Assembly: GCA_009930495.1 (NCBI GenBank)
Contig: RZYB01000003.1
Location: forward strand, 1 to 51,349
Source: Deltaproteobacteria bacterium
GTDB taxonomy: Bacteria; Desulfobacterota; Desulfovibrionia; Desulfovibrionales; Desulfomicrobiaceae
Length of the DNA stretch: 51,349 nt
Reading direction: 5' to 3'
Notes under the pieces: generated by a model
What the model was told of the DNA's origin: nothing
Databases searched by the model: none
What the model saw: the letters and a program-made list of their open reading frames with translations, nothing else
Program-made: the position numbers and the translations under genes
In this document: positions 1 to 8,967 of the stretch, in pieces
How positions within the stretch are numbered: position 1 is the first letter of the stretch
How the letters are laid out: every line of letters starts with the position of its first letter

Positions 1-19
1 ACTGCGCATGGATTCCTAA

Positions 20-547
20 ATGCCGTTGAGCTGGCTGATCCGCGTTTTCCTTGTCGCGCTGCTTGTTCACGTCCCAGCGCCCATTCTGGCCGAGGAGCCC
101 CTGGCCCAGGTGCAGGCAGCCTATTTTTTCAACTTCCTCAAATTCGCCACATGGCCCGCCACGGCCGATCCCACGACCCTGCACGTCCGTATCCTGCGCG
201 ACAAAAAAATTCATGACGCGCTTCTGGACGCGGCCGGGACCTCGATCCACGGCAAAAACCTGGATATTCGTCTCGGCGTCACGCCAGACGATCTGACGGG
301 CGCCAACGCCGTCTTCATCTCCAAGGACAGCGCCCCGGACATCCCACCCCCGACCTGGAAGCAGCTCGGCTCGACGATGCTCGTGGTCAGCGATTGGGAC
401 AGGGCGCTCGATCACGGGGCGACCATCCAACTCCAAACCATGGGCGGCAAACTCCGTTTTGCCGTCAATCTGAACAGCGCGAGACAGTCCGGCCTGGAAA
501 TCAGTTCCAGATTGCTCCGCCTGGCCTCGGAAGTCCGGGGGGAATGA
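20..547 (+). CDS. YfiR-like periplasmic protein
   Basis: A 175-residue exported protein with an N-terminal signal peptide (hydrophobic stretch at about residues 6-24, cleavage likely after ILA). The mature part has the YfiR/HmsC-like pattern: an early AAYFFNFLKFATWP segment, a central VFISKDS strand and a C-terminal region rich in FAVNLNSARQSGLEISSRLL, as expected for the DUF4154 family. In Pseudomonas, YfiR is a periplasmic repressor that binds the CHASE8 domain of the diguanylate cyclase YfiN. Here the next gene is a CHASE8-type hybrid kinase, so this protein probably controls that kinase instead (inference). The start directly follows a TAA at 17-19, suggesting that an upstream gene of the same operon ends there. 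The stop overlaps the start region of the next gene. Confidence 0.8.
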   Translation: MPLSWLIRVFLVALLVHVPAPILAEEPLAQVQAAYFFNFLKFATWPATADPTTLHVRILRDKKIHDALLDAAGTSIHGKNLDIRLGVTPDDLTGANAVFISKDSAPDIPPPTWKQLGSTMLVVSDWDRALDHGATIQLQTMGGKLRFAVNLNSARQSGLEISSRLLRLASEVRGE

Positions 548-549
548 TC

Positions 550-3339
550 ATGAATCTACGCACCAAGTCCATCCTGCTCATGATGCTGACCGGTTTCGCG
601 GCCCTGGCCTTCGCCGTGACCGCGTTCATCGGTCACGAACTGCTCATGTTCCGTGAAAGCGCGGAAAACGAGACTTCGGCCATCGCCCGCATCATCGGCC
701 TGAACAGCATGGCCAGCCTGTCTTTTCAGGACAAGGAAGCGGCCACCGAAACCCTCGAATCCCTAAACGCCGAAAGCAACCTGGTTTCGGCCGCCATTTA
801 CGACAAGCAAGGGCGTCTCTTCGCCGCCATCGCGCGTGGCGAGGAACCAGCCCAGCGCATTGATTTGGAGACCGCGTCCGGCGGCTTCTGGGACGGGCGC
901 GTCCTGACCGTTCACAGCCCCATCATGCTCGAAAAGGAACGCCTTGGCACGGTGACCCTGGTTTCCGCCCAGACGGAACTGATCCGGCGGTTACGCGCCT
1001 ATTTGCTGATCAGCGCGGCCATCATGCTCGCCAGTTCCCTGGTCGCCTATGGTCTGTCGGTCTATTCCCAGCGCTTCATCGCCGCGCCCATCGAGGCCCT
1101 GCAACGGACCATGACCACCGTGGCCGAAACACGCGATTATGGTATTCGGGCGCACGCCGCCGGCACCGACGAACTGGGCGCGCTGGCCACGCGGTTCAAC
1201 GCCATGCTCGATCAAATCGAGCACCAAGACCAGGAACTGCGCCAGCACCGCGAACAACTGGAAAAAAACGTCCGCGCCCGCACCTCCGAACTGCGGGACA
1301 CCATCACCGAACTGCGCGCCGCCAAGGCCCGGGCCGAGGAGGCCAGCCAGGCCAAGATGCAATTCCTGGCCAACATCAGCCACGAAATCCGCACCCCCAT
1401 GAATGGCGTCCTGGGGATCGCCGAAATCCTATCCAAATCCCCCCTGTCCGAACGGCAACGCCAGCTGCTGCTGACCCTGCGCCAATCCGGCTCGGACCTG
1501 ATGGGCATCATCAACGACCTTCTGGATTTTTCCAAGCTGGAGGCCGGAAAATTCGACCTGAACATGTCCACGTTCAACCTGTACACCCTGCTCGACAACT
1601 GTATTGGCGTGTTCAGCGCCAGTGCCCGGGATAAAACCCTGGAAATCGCGACCATCATCCACCCCGAAGTACCCCGCTTCATCCAAAGCGACCCGGACCG
1701 CATCCGCCAGATTCTGCTCAACCTGGTCGCCAACGCGATCAAGTTCACCCCCGGTGGCAGCGTGGTGCTGTCGGCCCGATTGGGTCAGACCAATGGCAAC
1801 CAGGGACGACTCGTGATCGAAGTCCGGGACACGGGCATCGGCATTCTTCCCGAGGCCCAGGCCAGCATCTTTTCGCCGTTTACCCAGGCCGACGACACCA
1901 TGACCCGTCACCACGGCGGCACGGGGTTGGGACTGGCCATCGTCAAGCAGCTGACCGCGCTGCTGGAAGGCGCCATCAACCTGGACAGCCAGCCAGGCCG
2001 GGGCACCGTGTTCACGGTGACCATCCCCTTTGTCTTTCCCGAGGACATGGGACTACGCGACGCGGCCCCGTCCCTGGCCGATCTCCGGGCCGTGACCGTG
2101 GGCCTGAGCCCCCTGTACCGCCAAGCCATGGACAACATCCTGAGCCGGTTCGGCATCCAGGCCGCCCATCACGCGACCACCAAGGAGCTGCTGATCGCCC
2201 CGCCCGCATCCGGGCGCATGCTCTTTCTCATCGACGAGGGACAATTCGCGACCGACGGCAAGCACATCGGTCAGGCCCTGCGCGGCCAAGCCGGTCCGGG
2301 GAGCCGGGTCGTCCTGCTGACGGGCTCCGCGGCCGAACCGGACCCGGACGTGGATTTCGTGCTCACCAAGCCCCCGCGCCAGTCCGAGATGCACAACCTG
2401 CTGCAGGACATTGCCAGCGGCGCGGAGCAGACTCCGGTCGAACCCGAGGGCATGACCGAGTTCTTCGACGCCCGCGTGCTCCTGGTCGAAGACAACGAAG
2501 TCAACCAAAAAGTGGCCGCCAGCGCCCTGGAAATCTTCGGGTTGACCATCGACGTGGCCGCCAATGGGCTCATCGGCCTGGAAAAAGCCACATCGACCCA
2601 TTACGACCTGATTTTCATGGACTGCCAGATGCCCATCATGGACGGGTACACGGCCACGACCAAAATCCGCGAATGGGAACAGGTCAACCGCCCCGGAAGG
2701 CGCGTTCCCATCGTGGCCCTGACCGCCCACGCCCTCAGTCGGGATCGGCTGCTCTGTTTCCAACGCGGCATGGACGATTATGTGGCCAAGCCCTTTTCCT
2801 TGGACGTCCTGCGCCGCTGCCTGCGGCAATGGCTACCGGCCCAGGCCAGGATTCAGGCCCCCGTCGGGCACCAGGAATTCACCCCGCCGCCAGCGGACGC
2901 GACCTCCGACGAGTTTGTCTCGTCCGCCGATCTGGTCATGGCCAAAGCCCTGGCTCGCGCTCCGGAGCCAACGCCCGAGGGCGAGGGCGCGACCCTGGAC
3001 GCAACCATCCTCGAATCCCTCCTGGCACTGCAACGCCAAGGCTCGTCCGACCTCCTGAACCGGCTGTTCATGGCCTACGAATCCTCGACAACGGACCTTC
3101 TGGCCGGCATCGACCAAGCCCTGGTCTCGGACAATCTGGACCTTGTCCGCCAGAACGCCCACACCCTCAAGTCATCCAGCCATAATATCGGCGCGGTGAC
3201 CCTGGGCGGCATGGCCCTGAATCTGGAAAACGCGGCCAGGGAGGGCGCGGCGGACCTAGCCCGGGATATCCACGCCCAAATCAAGGGCGAATACGAACGC
3301 GTCCGGGAAGCCATTGCGGCCCGCCGGGATGCACGGTAA
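550..3339 (+). CDS. Hybrid sensor histidine kinase with CHASE8, HAMP, receiver and HPt domains
   Basis: An inner-membrane hybrid kinase of about 929 residues. It has a first membrane segment at about 8-30, a periplasmic CHASE8-type domain (IIGLNSMASLSFQDKEAA pattern near 48-66), a second membrane segment near 150-172, HAMP, then HisKA with phospho-acceptor His in FLANISHEIRTPM near residue 277. The HATPase follows with the N box NLVANAIKFT and G boxes DTGIGI and GGTGLGLAIV. A degenerate receiver-like segment without an obvious phospho-Asp lies at about 510-625, an intact receiver carries FMDCQMPIMDG near 690, and an HPt domain has NAHTLKSSSHNIG near 871. It is probably a phosphorelay sensor gated by the preceding YfiR-like protein. 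The start at 550 is chosen because GGGGGGA at 537-543 spaces well to it; an in-frame ATG at 544 overlaps the previous stop. The continuing upstream frame inside the YfiR-like gene is not coding. Confidence 0.88.
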   Translation: MNLRTKSILLMMLTGFAALAFAVTAFIGHELLMFRESAENETSAIARIIGLNSMASLSFQDKEAATETLESLNAESNLVSAAIYDKQGRLFAAIARGEEPAQRIDLETASGGFWDGRVLTVHSPIMLEKERLGTVTLVSAQTELIRRLRAYLLISAAIMLASSLVAYGLSVYSQRFIAAPIEALQRTMTTVAETRDYGIRAHAAGTDELGALATRFNAMLDQIEHQDQELRQHREQLEKNVRARTSELRDTITELRAAKARAEEASQAKMQFLANISHEIRTPMNGVLGIAEILSKSPLSERQRQLLLTLRQSGSDLMGIINDLLDFSKLEAGKFDLNMSTFNLYTLLDNCIGVFSASARDKTLEIATIIHPEVPRFIQSDPDRIRQILLNLVANAIKFTPGGSVVLSARLGQTNGNQGRLVIEVRDTGIGILPEAQASIFSPFTQADDTMTRHHGGTGLGLAIVKQLTALLEGAINLDSQPGRGTVFTVTIPFVFPEDMGLRDAAPSLADLRAVTVGLSPLYRQAMDNILSRFGIQAAHHATTKELLIAPPASGRMLFLIDEGQFATDGKHIGQALRGQAGPGSRVVLLTGSAAEPDPDVDFVLTKPPRQSEMHNLLQDIASGAEQTPVEPEGMTEFFDARVLLVEDNEVNQKVAASALEIFGLTIDVAANGLIGLEKATSTHYDLIFMDCQMPIMDGYTATTKIREWEQVNRPGRRVPIVALTAHALSRDRLLCFQRGMDDYVAKPFSLDVLRRCLRQWLPAQARIQAPVGHQEFTPPPADATSDEFVSSADLVMAKALARAPEPTPEGEGATLDATILESLLALQRQGSSDLLNRLFMAYESSTTDLLAGIDQALVSDNLDLVRQNAHTLKSSSHNIGAVTLGGMALNLENAAREGAADLARDIHAQIKGEYERVREAIAARRDAR

Positions 3340-3348
3340 CACAGCGGC

Positions 3349-5913
3349 ATGCCCGAACACGACACTCCCAATGTCCTCATCGTCGACGACGATCTCACCG
3401 TGGGGCTTCTGGCCCAGGAAGCGTTGCAGCAGGCTCATTTCCGCGTCAGCGTGGCCCATGACGCGGCCCATATGCGTCTGATCCTGAGCCGCTTCCGCGC
3501 CGCCATCATCCTCCTGGATGTCCAGCTCCCCGACGGTAATGGCATCGATCTTTGCTCGGAATTACGCCAGACTCCGACCCATTCCGACACGCCCATCCTC
3601 ATGATCACCGGCGCCGAGGATCACGATTCCATCCTGGCCGCCTATGCCGCCGGAGCCACGGATTTCATGCCCAAGCCCCTGAACTGGTATCTCCTGGTCC
3701 AGCGGGTGCGCTACATGTGGCGGGCGAGCCAGACCCTCGGTCGGGCCAGGGAAAACGAACGCCTGCTGGCCCAGGCCCAGATGATGGCCAAAATCGGTAA
3801 CTGGGAAAAAAATTTCAGCACGGGCCGGATCACCACGTCCGAACAATTCCGGTTGTTGTTCAGCAACCCGGAGTGGTCCCCGACGGACAGTTTTTTACCA
3901 TTCCTCGATTCCATCCCCGCCCAGGAACAGGCTCTCGTGCTGCAGATCATGCATCAGGTCGGCACCACGGGGAAAGGCCGCACCTTCGATCACCATGTCG
4001 TCCGCAAAACCGGCGAGCCGCGCAGCGTCCGACACACCCTGGAAATCCGCCGGGACAGAGCCGGGCATCCGATTTCCCTCTGCGGCACCATCCAGGACAT
4101 CACCACGGACCAGCTGCGCTCCCAGCTTCAGCAGGACCGCAACCATATCTTTGAACGCGTGCTGCAAAACGCGGACATGACGGAATTCCATGCCGGGCTC
4201 AAAACCCTGCTCGCCCACCAGATCCCCGGCAGCGATCTGGCCGTGGCCAACCGCGACGCCGATGGCTGGCGATGCACCCGACCCACCCCGACCCAGAACC
4301 CGGCCGGGACATCCTTCATCTTCCCGGCCCCTCTGACCAGGGCCATCGGCAACACCTTGGACGCGGACCCGCGCCAGCCCCTGGAATTCGACATGAGCCT
4401 GATTCCAAACCCCGGCGGCCACGAAACCCTGGTCGTGCTCCCCGTCCTGACCGATGAAGACACGCCGGACACCCTGATCTGCCTGTTTCTTCCCCGGGAC
4501 ACGGTCCGGCCAGAACCCGATCTGTACGACGAAATTCTCCAAACCATCTCCGGAATCTCGGCCATCACGCTCAAAAACCACCGTTTGTCCTCGGCGCTCC
4601 ACTATCAGGCCTTTCACGACAATCTGACCGGCCTGCCCAACCGCTTTTTGTTCATGGACAAACTCGAACACGCCCTGCACGAGGCCAAACTGCTGGGCCA
4701 AAAACGGGCTCTGGTCTATATGGACCTGGACCGTTTCAAAAAAACCAACGACCTGCTGGGGCACACCTTTGGCGACAAGGTCCTGCGCGAGGTGGCCGCC
4801 AGGATCAAAAGCGTGATCCGCCAGACGGACACCCTGGCCCGCATGGGTGGCGATGAATTCATGCTCATCTCCGCCCCGTTGGACGATTACGAGGACATCA
4901 AGGTCATCTGCGAGCGGATTCGCGACATCATGACCCAGCCGTTCGACCTGGAGAGTTACAGCATCAACCTTGGCATCAGCCTGGGTGTCAGCCTCTATCC
5001 CACCGACGGCGAAGACCCGGTCACGCTGCATCAAAACGCGGACATCGCCATTTACCATGCCAAGAAAAGCGGCGGTAATGTCGTCAAATTCCATGACCGG
5101 GGCATCATGAATTTGTTCCTGGAAAAACTGGAACTGGAAAATGACATGGCCAAGGCCTTGGACGACGGGGAGTTCACCCTGGTCTTTCAGCCCCAATTCC
5201 GAACCGACACCGCGTCCGTGGCCGGCTACGAAGCCCTGCTGCGCTGGACCCGGCCGGATGGGACCAACGTGCCGCCGTCCGTGTTTATCCCCATCGCCGA
5301 GGAAAACGGCCACATCGTCCGCCTGGGAACCTGGGTCCTGGAACAGGCCTGCACCCTGTTCCAAGATCTGCGCCGGGCCGGACACACGTCCGTGAAGCTG
5401 GCGGTCAATGTTTCGACCATCCAGTTCGTGCAGGAAAATTTCCCCGACCTGGTCCGCCAGGTCTTGGACGCGACCGGCTTCCCCGCAACCCATCTGGAAT
5501 TGGAAGTCACGGAAAGCGCGGTCATGCACGATATCGAAATTGTCGCCACCCGCCTGAACCAGCTCCGCTCCATGGGCATCTCCATGGCCATCGACGATTT
5601 TGGCACGGGCTATTCCTCGATTTCCTACCTGAAAAGCCTGCCCCTGGATTGCCTAAAAATCGACCGCAGCTTTGTCATGGGCATCGGGCCCGATCAGGCC
5701 GAACACCAAAAGTCAGCGGCCCTGATGGACGCGCTGATCAACCTGGCCGGCAAGCTCGGCCTGTCCATCGTGGCCGAGGGGGTCGAGGACAAATTCCAGC
5801 TCGACTTCCTGCGTCAAAAAGGCTGCACCTATGTGCAGGGCTTTTTCACGGGCCGGCCGACACCCTTCGCGCAACTCCGGCCGGACGAGCCGGGATTCGA
5901 CATCAACGACTGA
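3349..5913 (+). CDS. Receiver-PAS-like-GGDEF-EAL cyclic-di-GMP signalling protein
   Basis: A cytoplasmic response regulator of 854 residues. The N-terminal receiver (about 8-125) has the DDD acidic pocket, phospho-Asp in ILLDVQLPDGNG and the conserved Lys in MPKPLNW. A PAS-like segment at about 135-255 ends in a PAC-like strand (ISLCGTIQDIT), followed by an unrecognised, possibly GAF-like region. The GGDEF domain has an intact ARMGGDEFML motif and an RQTD inhibitory I-site five residues before it. The EAL domain keeps EALLRW, the Asn of NVS, DDFGTGYSS, LKIDRSFV and VAEGVED, so phosphodiesterase activity is plausible and cyclase activity is not excluded. The gene lies 9 bp after the hybrid kinase and is its likely phosphorelay output. 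No strong ribosome site precedes this ATG, so the exact start is less certain than the gene. Confidence 0.9.
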   Translation: MPEHDTPNVLIVDDDLTVGLLAQEALQQAHFRVSVAHDAAHMRLILSRFRAAIILLDVQLPDGNGIDLCSELRQTPTHSDTPILMITGAEDHDSILAAYAAGATDFMPKPLNWYLLVQRVRYMWRASQTLGRARENERLLAQAQMMAKIGNWEKNFSTGRITTSEQFRLLFSNPEWSPTDSFLPFLDSIPAQEQALVLQIMHQVGTTGKGRTFDHHVVRKTGEPRSVRHTLEIRRDRAGHPISLCGTIQDITTDQLRSQLQQDRNHIFERVLQNADMTEFHAGLKTLLAHQIPGSDLAVANRDADGWRCTRPTPTQNPAGTSFIFPAPLTRAIGNTLDADPRQPLEFDMSLIPNPGGHETLVVLPVLTDEDTPDTLICLFLPRDTVRPEPDLYDEILQTISGISAITLKNHRLSSALHYQAFHDNLTGLPNRFLFMDKLEHALHEAKLLGQKRALVYMDLDRFKKTNDLLGHTFGDKVLREVAARIKSVIRQTDTLARMGGDEFMLISAPLDDYEDIKVICERIRDIMTQPFDLESYSINLGISLGVSLYPTDGEDPVTLHQNADIAIYHAKKSGGNVVKFHDRGIMNLFLEKLELENDMAKALDDGEFTLVFQPQFRTDTASVAGYEALLRWTRPDGTNVPPSVFIPIAEENGHIVRLGTWVLEQACTLFQDLRRAGHTSVKLAVNVSTIQFVQENFPDLVRQVLDATGFPATHLELEVTESAVMHDIEIVATRLNQLRSMGISMAIDDFGTGYSSISYLKSLPLDCLKIDRSFVMGIGPDQAEHQKSAALMDALINLAGKLGLSIVAEGVEDKFQLDFLRQKGCTYVQGFFTGRPTPFAQLRPDEPGFDIND

Positions 5914-6043
5914 GCCTTGGCCGTCCACGCCAGGGCCGGAACCAGCGACCAGCGCGGTTCTCCCGCCGTCACATTCCAGCCCGGATTGACTTCGCTTCCG
6001 GGCCGGCGCACAAGCAGGCGGACACTTCGACCATCCAGGCATC

Positions 6044-6802
6044 ATGGCGCGCACTCCCTCACCCCGATCATCCTCTCCGCGACGCGTCGCGCGCCGCTCC
6101 TTGGCCACGCGCGCCGTGACTTGGTCCCGCCGCGCGGCCCGAATGGCCGCGTATGTGGTGCTGGCCACGGCGATACTGATCCTGGCCCTGCGCTGGGCCC
6201 CACCCCCAACCAGCATGTTCATGCTGATCCGCCACGCGGAGCGACTCCTGGCCACCAAGCCCGGCCCCCCGATTCTCTACACCTGGACCGCAAGGACGGA
6301 CATCCCGACGCACGTGGCCCTGGCCGTGGTCGCGGCCGAAGACCAAAATTTTCCCCGCCATTTCGGTTTCGATCTGACCGCCATCGCCAGGGCCGTGAAG
6401 TACAACGAAACCCACGATCGCATGCGGGGGGCCAGCACCATCACCCAGCAAACCGTCAAGAACCTCTTCCTGTGGCCCGGCCGGAGCCTGGTCCGCAAGG
6501 GATTCGAAGCGGTCCTGACCCTGGCCGTCGAGGTCGTCTGGCCCAAGGCACGGATTCTGGAAATCTATCTCAATGTCGCGGAATTCGGAGACGGAACCTA
6601 TGGCGTGGGCGCGGCGGCCAAGCGGTATTTTGGCAAAACGCCACAAAAACTGAGTCGACGCGAGGCGGCCGTCCTGGCCTCGGTCCTGCCCAGCCCCAGA
6701 CGTCTGCACGCAAAACAGCCGTCATCCTATGTGAACAGCCGGGCCAAATGGGTCCAAACCCAAATGCGCCAACTGGGCCAAAAACACATCACCTGGCCCT
6801 AA
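6044..6802 (+). CDS. mtgA: Monofunctional peptidoglycan transglycosylase
   Basis: A 252-residue GT51-family glycosyltransferase that would polymerise lipid II into glycan strands at the periplasmic face of the inner membrane. A basic N-terminus of about 35 residues precedes one membrane anchor (about 35-50). GT51 motifs follow in order: AAEDQNFPRHFGFD with the catalytic Glu, RGASTITQQTVKNLFLW, EIYLNVAEFG and GVGAAAKRYFGK. The size matches MtgA rather than a bifunctional penicillin-binding protein; there is no transpeptidase domain. The 130 bp before it hold no further gene. The unusually Arg/Ser-rich N-terminus means the true start could lie a little downstream. rarD follows after 11 bp and is probably co-transcribed. 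Confidence 0.9.
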   Translation: MARTPSPRSSSPRRVARRSLATRAVTWSRRAARMAAYVVLATAILILALRWAPPPTSMFMLIRHAERLLATKPGPPILYTWTARTDIPTHVALAVVAAEDQNFPRHFGFDLTAIARAVKYNETHDRMRGASTITQQTVKNLFLWPGRSLVRKGFEAVLTLAVEVVWPKARILEIYLNVAEFGDGTYGVGAAAKRYFGKTPQKLSRREAAVLASVLPSPRRLHAKQPSSYVNSRAKWVQTQMRQLGQKHITWP

Positions 6803-6813
6803 GGAATCCATCT

Positions 6814-7692
6814 ATGAACACAGGTATTCTTGCCGCCATCGGCGCCTACGCCAGCTGGGGACTGCTGCCCGTTTACTGGAAACTGCTGGCGCACGTCCCC
6901 ACGCTGCAACTTCTTGGACACCGCATTGTCTGGTCCTTTGTCGTGCTGGCGCTCTTCCTGGCCGTGAAAAAAAGGCTCCGGGCCCTGCGCCACAGCCTGT
7001 CCCCAGCCGTTTGGAGAATCTACATCGCGGCCAGTCTGCTTATCGGCGTGAATTGGTGCGTCTATGTCTGGAGCGTCAACGCCGGCTACATTGTCGAAAC
7101 CAGCCTCGGCTACTTCATCAATCCGCTGCTGTCCGTGCTTCTGGGGATGGTGTTTCTCCGCGAACGACTGCGGCGACTGCAATGGATACCGCTGATGCTG
7201 GCCGCGTCGGGCGTGCTCTATCTCACCTGGTCCCATGGGAAGCCGCCATGGATCGCGCTGTGCCTGGCCGTGACCTTCAGCCTGTACGGTCTGGTCAAGA
7301 AAAAAGCGCCACTGGGCGCTTTTGAAGGGTTAACCCTGGAAACCGGGCTTTTATTGCCGCCGGCCCTGACGTGGCTGGGGCTGTGCGCCGCGCGTGGCAC
7401 GGGTTCTTTTACGCAGGCGGGACTGGAAAGCGATCTGCTCCTCGTGGGCGCGGGACTGGTCACCACCGGCCCCCTGGTCCTGTTCGCCTCGGCGGCCCAG
7501 CGCATCCCGCTGAACATGATCGGCATTCTGCAATACATCGCGCCAAGCATCCAATTTCTGATCGGTGTCCTGGTCTACGGCGAAGCGTTCACGCACACCC
7601 AGATGATTGGTTTTGGCGCGGTCTGGACCGCCATTGTCCTGTTTTTACTGGAACGTTGGTGGGCCGGCCGAAATTCGAGACTGGTGGTCTGA
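6814..7692 (+). CDS. rarD: RarD-type EamA family permease
   Basis: A 292-residue polytopic inner-membrane protein with about ten hydrophobic segments in two EamA-like halves. The opening ILAAIGAYASWGLLPVYWK, the following HRIVWS, and NWCVYVWSVNAG in the first half are typical of RarD. The substrate is not established for this family; chloramphenicol sensitivity gave the name. The start at 6814 follows AAGGAATC at a suitable spacing and gives the usual family length; the longer open frame upstream overlaps mtgA and is not coding. The gene is convergent with the aminotransferase gene, with stop codons abutting at 7692/7693 and no room for a separate terminator. Confidence 0.88.
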   Translation: MNTGILAAIGAYASWGLLPVYWKLLAHVPTLQLLGHRIVWSFVVLALFLAVKKRLRALRHSLSPAVWRIYIAASLLIGVNWCVYVWSVNAGYIVETSLGYFINPLLSVLLGMVFLRERLRRLQWIPLMLAASGVLYLTWSHGKPPWIALCLAVTFSLYGLVKKKAPLGAFEGLTLETGLLLPPALTWLGLCAARGTGSFTQAGLESDLLLVGAGLVTTGPLVLFASAAQRIPLNMIGILQYIAPSIQFLIGVLVYGEAFTHTQMIGFGAVWTAIVLFLLERWWAGRNSRLVV

Positions 7693-8841
7693 TCACCCCA
7701 GAATTTCGGTCACGGCCCGGATGACATCCCCGACGTCCTCGTCCGACAGCTTCGCGGACAAAGGCAGGCTGACGGTTTGCCGGCCAATATCGCGGGCACG
7801 CGGGTATTCGTCCGGGTTCCACCCAAACCGGGTCTGATAGAAGGGATGCTCGGGCAGGGACAGATAATGGACACCCACCCCGATCTTTTGGGCCGTCATG
7901 GCGGTCAGAAAGGCGTCGCGGCTCACGCCGGCCCGCTGTTCATCGACCAGGATATTAAACAAATGAAAGGCGTGACGGGTGTCCGGCTCAACCGGAGCGG
8001 GCAGGGTCAGGGGCAAACCGGCCAGAGCCGTCATGTACCGATCCCAAATTTCCCGCCGCCGTCGCCAGTGGCGCTCCACCTTCTCCAGCTGCCCAAGCCC
8101 CAGGGCGGCCTGCAAATCCATCATATTGTATTTGAAGCCGGCCTCGGTCACGAGGTAATGCCTGTAGCCTTCATCGCCAAAACGCTTCCAGGCGTCGCTG
8201 GACATGCCGTGCAGGGCCAACACCTTGAGCCGGGCGGCATGCTCCGGATTCCGGGCCAGGATCAGGCCGCCTTCCCCGGTGATGACATTCTTTGTCACGT
8301 AAAAGCTGAAACAGCCAAAGTCTCCAAAACACCCTGCCTTGCGGCCATGGTATTCGGTCTCGATGGCATGGGCGCAGTCCTCGACGAGGGCCAGCCCACG
8401 CTCCTCGGCCAAGACGCAAAGGGAGTCCATGTCACAGGCGCGACCAGCGAAATGCACGGGAAGAATAGCCTTGGTACGGGGGCTGATCCGGAGGCGGACC
8501 TGCTCGGGATCAATGTTCATGGTGCGCGGGTTCACATCGGCCAAAACAGGCGTGGCCCCGGCGTGGATGATGGCATTGACCGAGGCGCAAAAGGTCAGGG
8601 GCGTGGTGATGACCTCGTCACCGGGGCCAATCCCGGCGGCCAAAATGCTCAGATGCAAGGCCGCCGTGCAGGAATTGACGGCCACGGCATGCGTGGCGCC
8701 CTTGTACGCGGCAAAACGCCGCTCGAATTCGGCCACGCGCGGGCCGGTGCCGATCCAGCCGCTGCGCAGACAGGCCACGACCTCGTCGATTTCATCTTCC
8801 TCGATCCTGGGTGAGCCAAAAACCAAGAAATTTTCCCGCAT
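7693..8841 (-). CDS. DegT/DnrJ/EryC1 family sugar aminotransferase, ArnB-like
   Basis: A 382-residue PLP-dependent enzyme of the family that transaminates nucleotide-linked keto sugars. The N-terminal LRSGWIGTGPRVAEFE, the SCTAALHL cofactor-phosphate region, EDCAHA with the pyridine-binding Asp, and the Schiff-base Lys in SFYVTKNVITGEGG (near residue 187) are all present. The C-terminal VDEQRAGVSRDAF and SLPLSAKLSDEDV stretches resemble ArnB (UDP-4-amino-4-deoxy-arabinose aminotransferase) in pattern, but PseC-like or perosamine-type substrates cannot be excluded. It stands alone on its strand, with no sugar-nucleotide partner genes beside it. An ArnT-like transferase occurs about 27 kb away in this window. 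Confidence 0.85.
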   Translation of the reverse strand: MRENFLVFGSPRIEEDEIDEVVACLRSGWIGTGPRVAEFERRFAAYKGATHAVAVNSCTAALHLSILAAGIGPGDEVITTPLTFCASVNAIIHAGATPVLADVNPRTMNIDPEQVRLRISPRTKAILPVHFAGRACDMDSLCVLAEERGLALVEDCAHAIETEYHGRKAGCFGDFGCFSFYVTKNVITGEGGLILARNPEHAARLKVLALHGMSSDAWKRFGDEGYRHYLVTEAGFKYNMMDLQAALGLGQLEKVERHWRRRREIWDRYMTALAGLPLTLPAPVEPDTRHAFHLFNILVDEQRAGVSRDAFLTAMTAQKIGVGVHYLSLPEHPFYQTRFGWNPDEYPRARDIGRQTVSLPLSAKLSDEDVGDVIRAVTEILG

Positions 8842-8876
8842 GTTCTTCTCCCTGAAAAAAGCGCTTCGGCCCGGCG

Positions 8877-8905
8877 TGGACGTTGACGTGATTAATCTTT
8901 ATAGA
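8877..8905 (+). promoter_or_regulatory. Possible promoter for the glutaredoxin-FTR operon
   Basis: TGGACG at 8877-8882 and TATAGA at 8900-8905 are separated by 17 bp in the intergenic gap before the glutaredoxin-like gene. The -10 is good and the -35 is mediocre. The 5' leader would be about 55 nt. Read from sequence only. Confidence 0.35.
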
Positions 8906-8967
8906 TTTCCAATCCGCGAGACGGCCCCAGGGCTATCTCAACGCCCCCACCATGACAAGGAGGATTC

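Noticed and set aside
1-19. 3' end of an upstream gene
   Set aside because: A TAA at 17-19 abuts the first start codon, but five codons are not enough to identify a gene.
394-549. Longer upstream start for the hybrid kinase, inside the YfiR-like gene
   Set aside because: The added residues are out of frame with the YfiR-like protein, Arg-rich and without similarity; a good ribosome site precedes 550.
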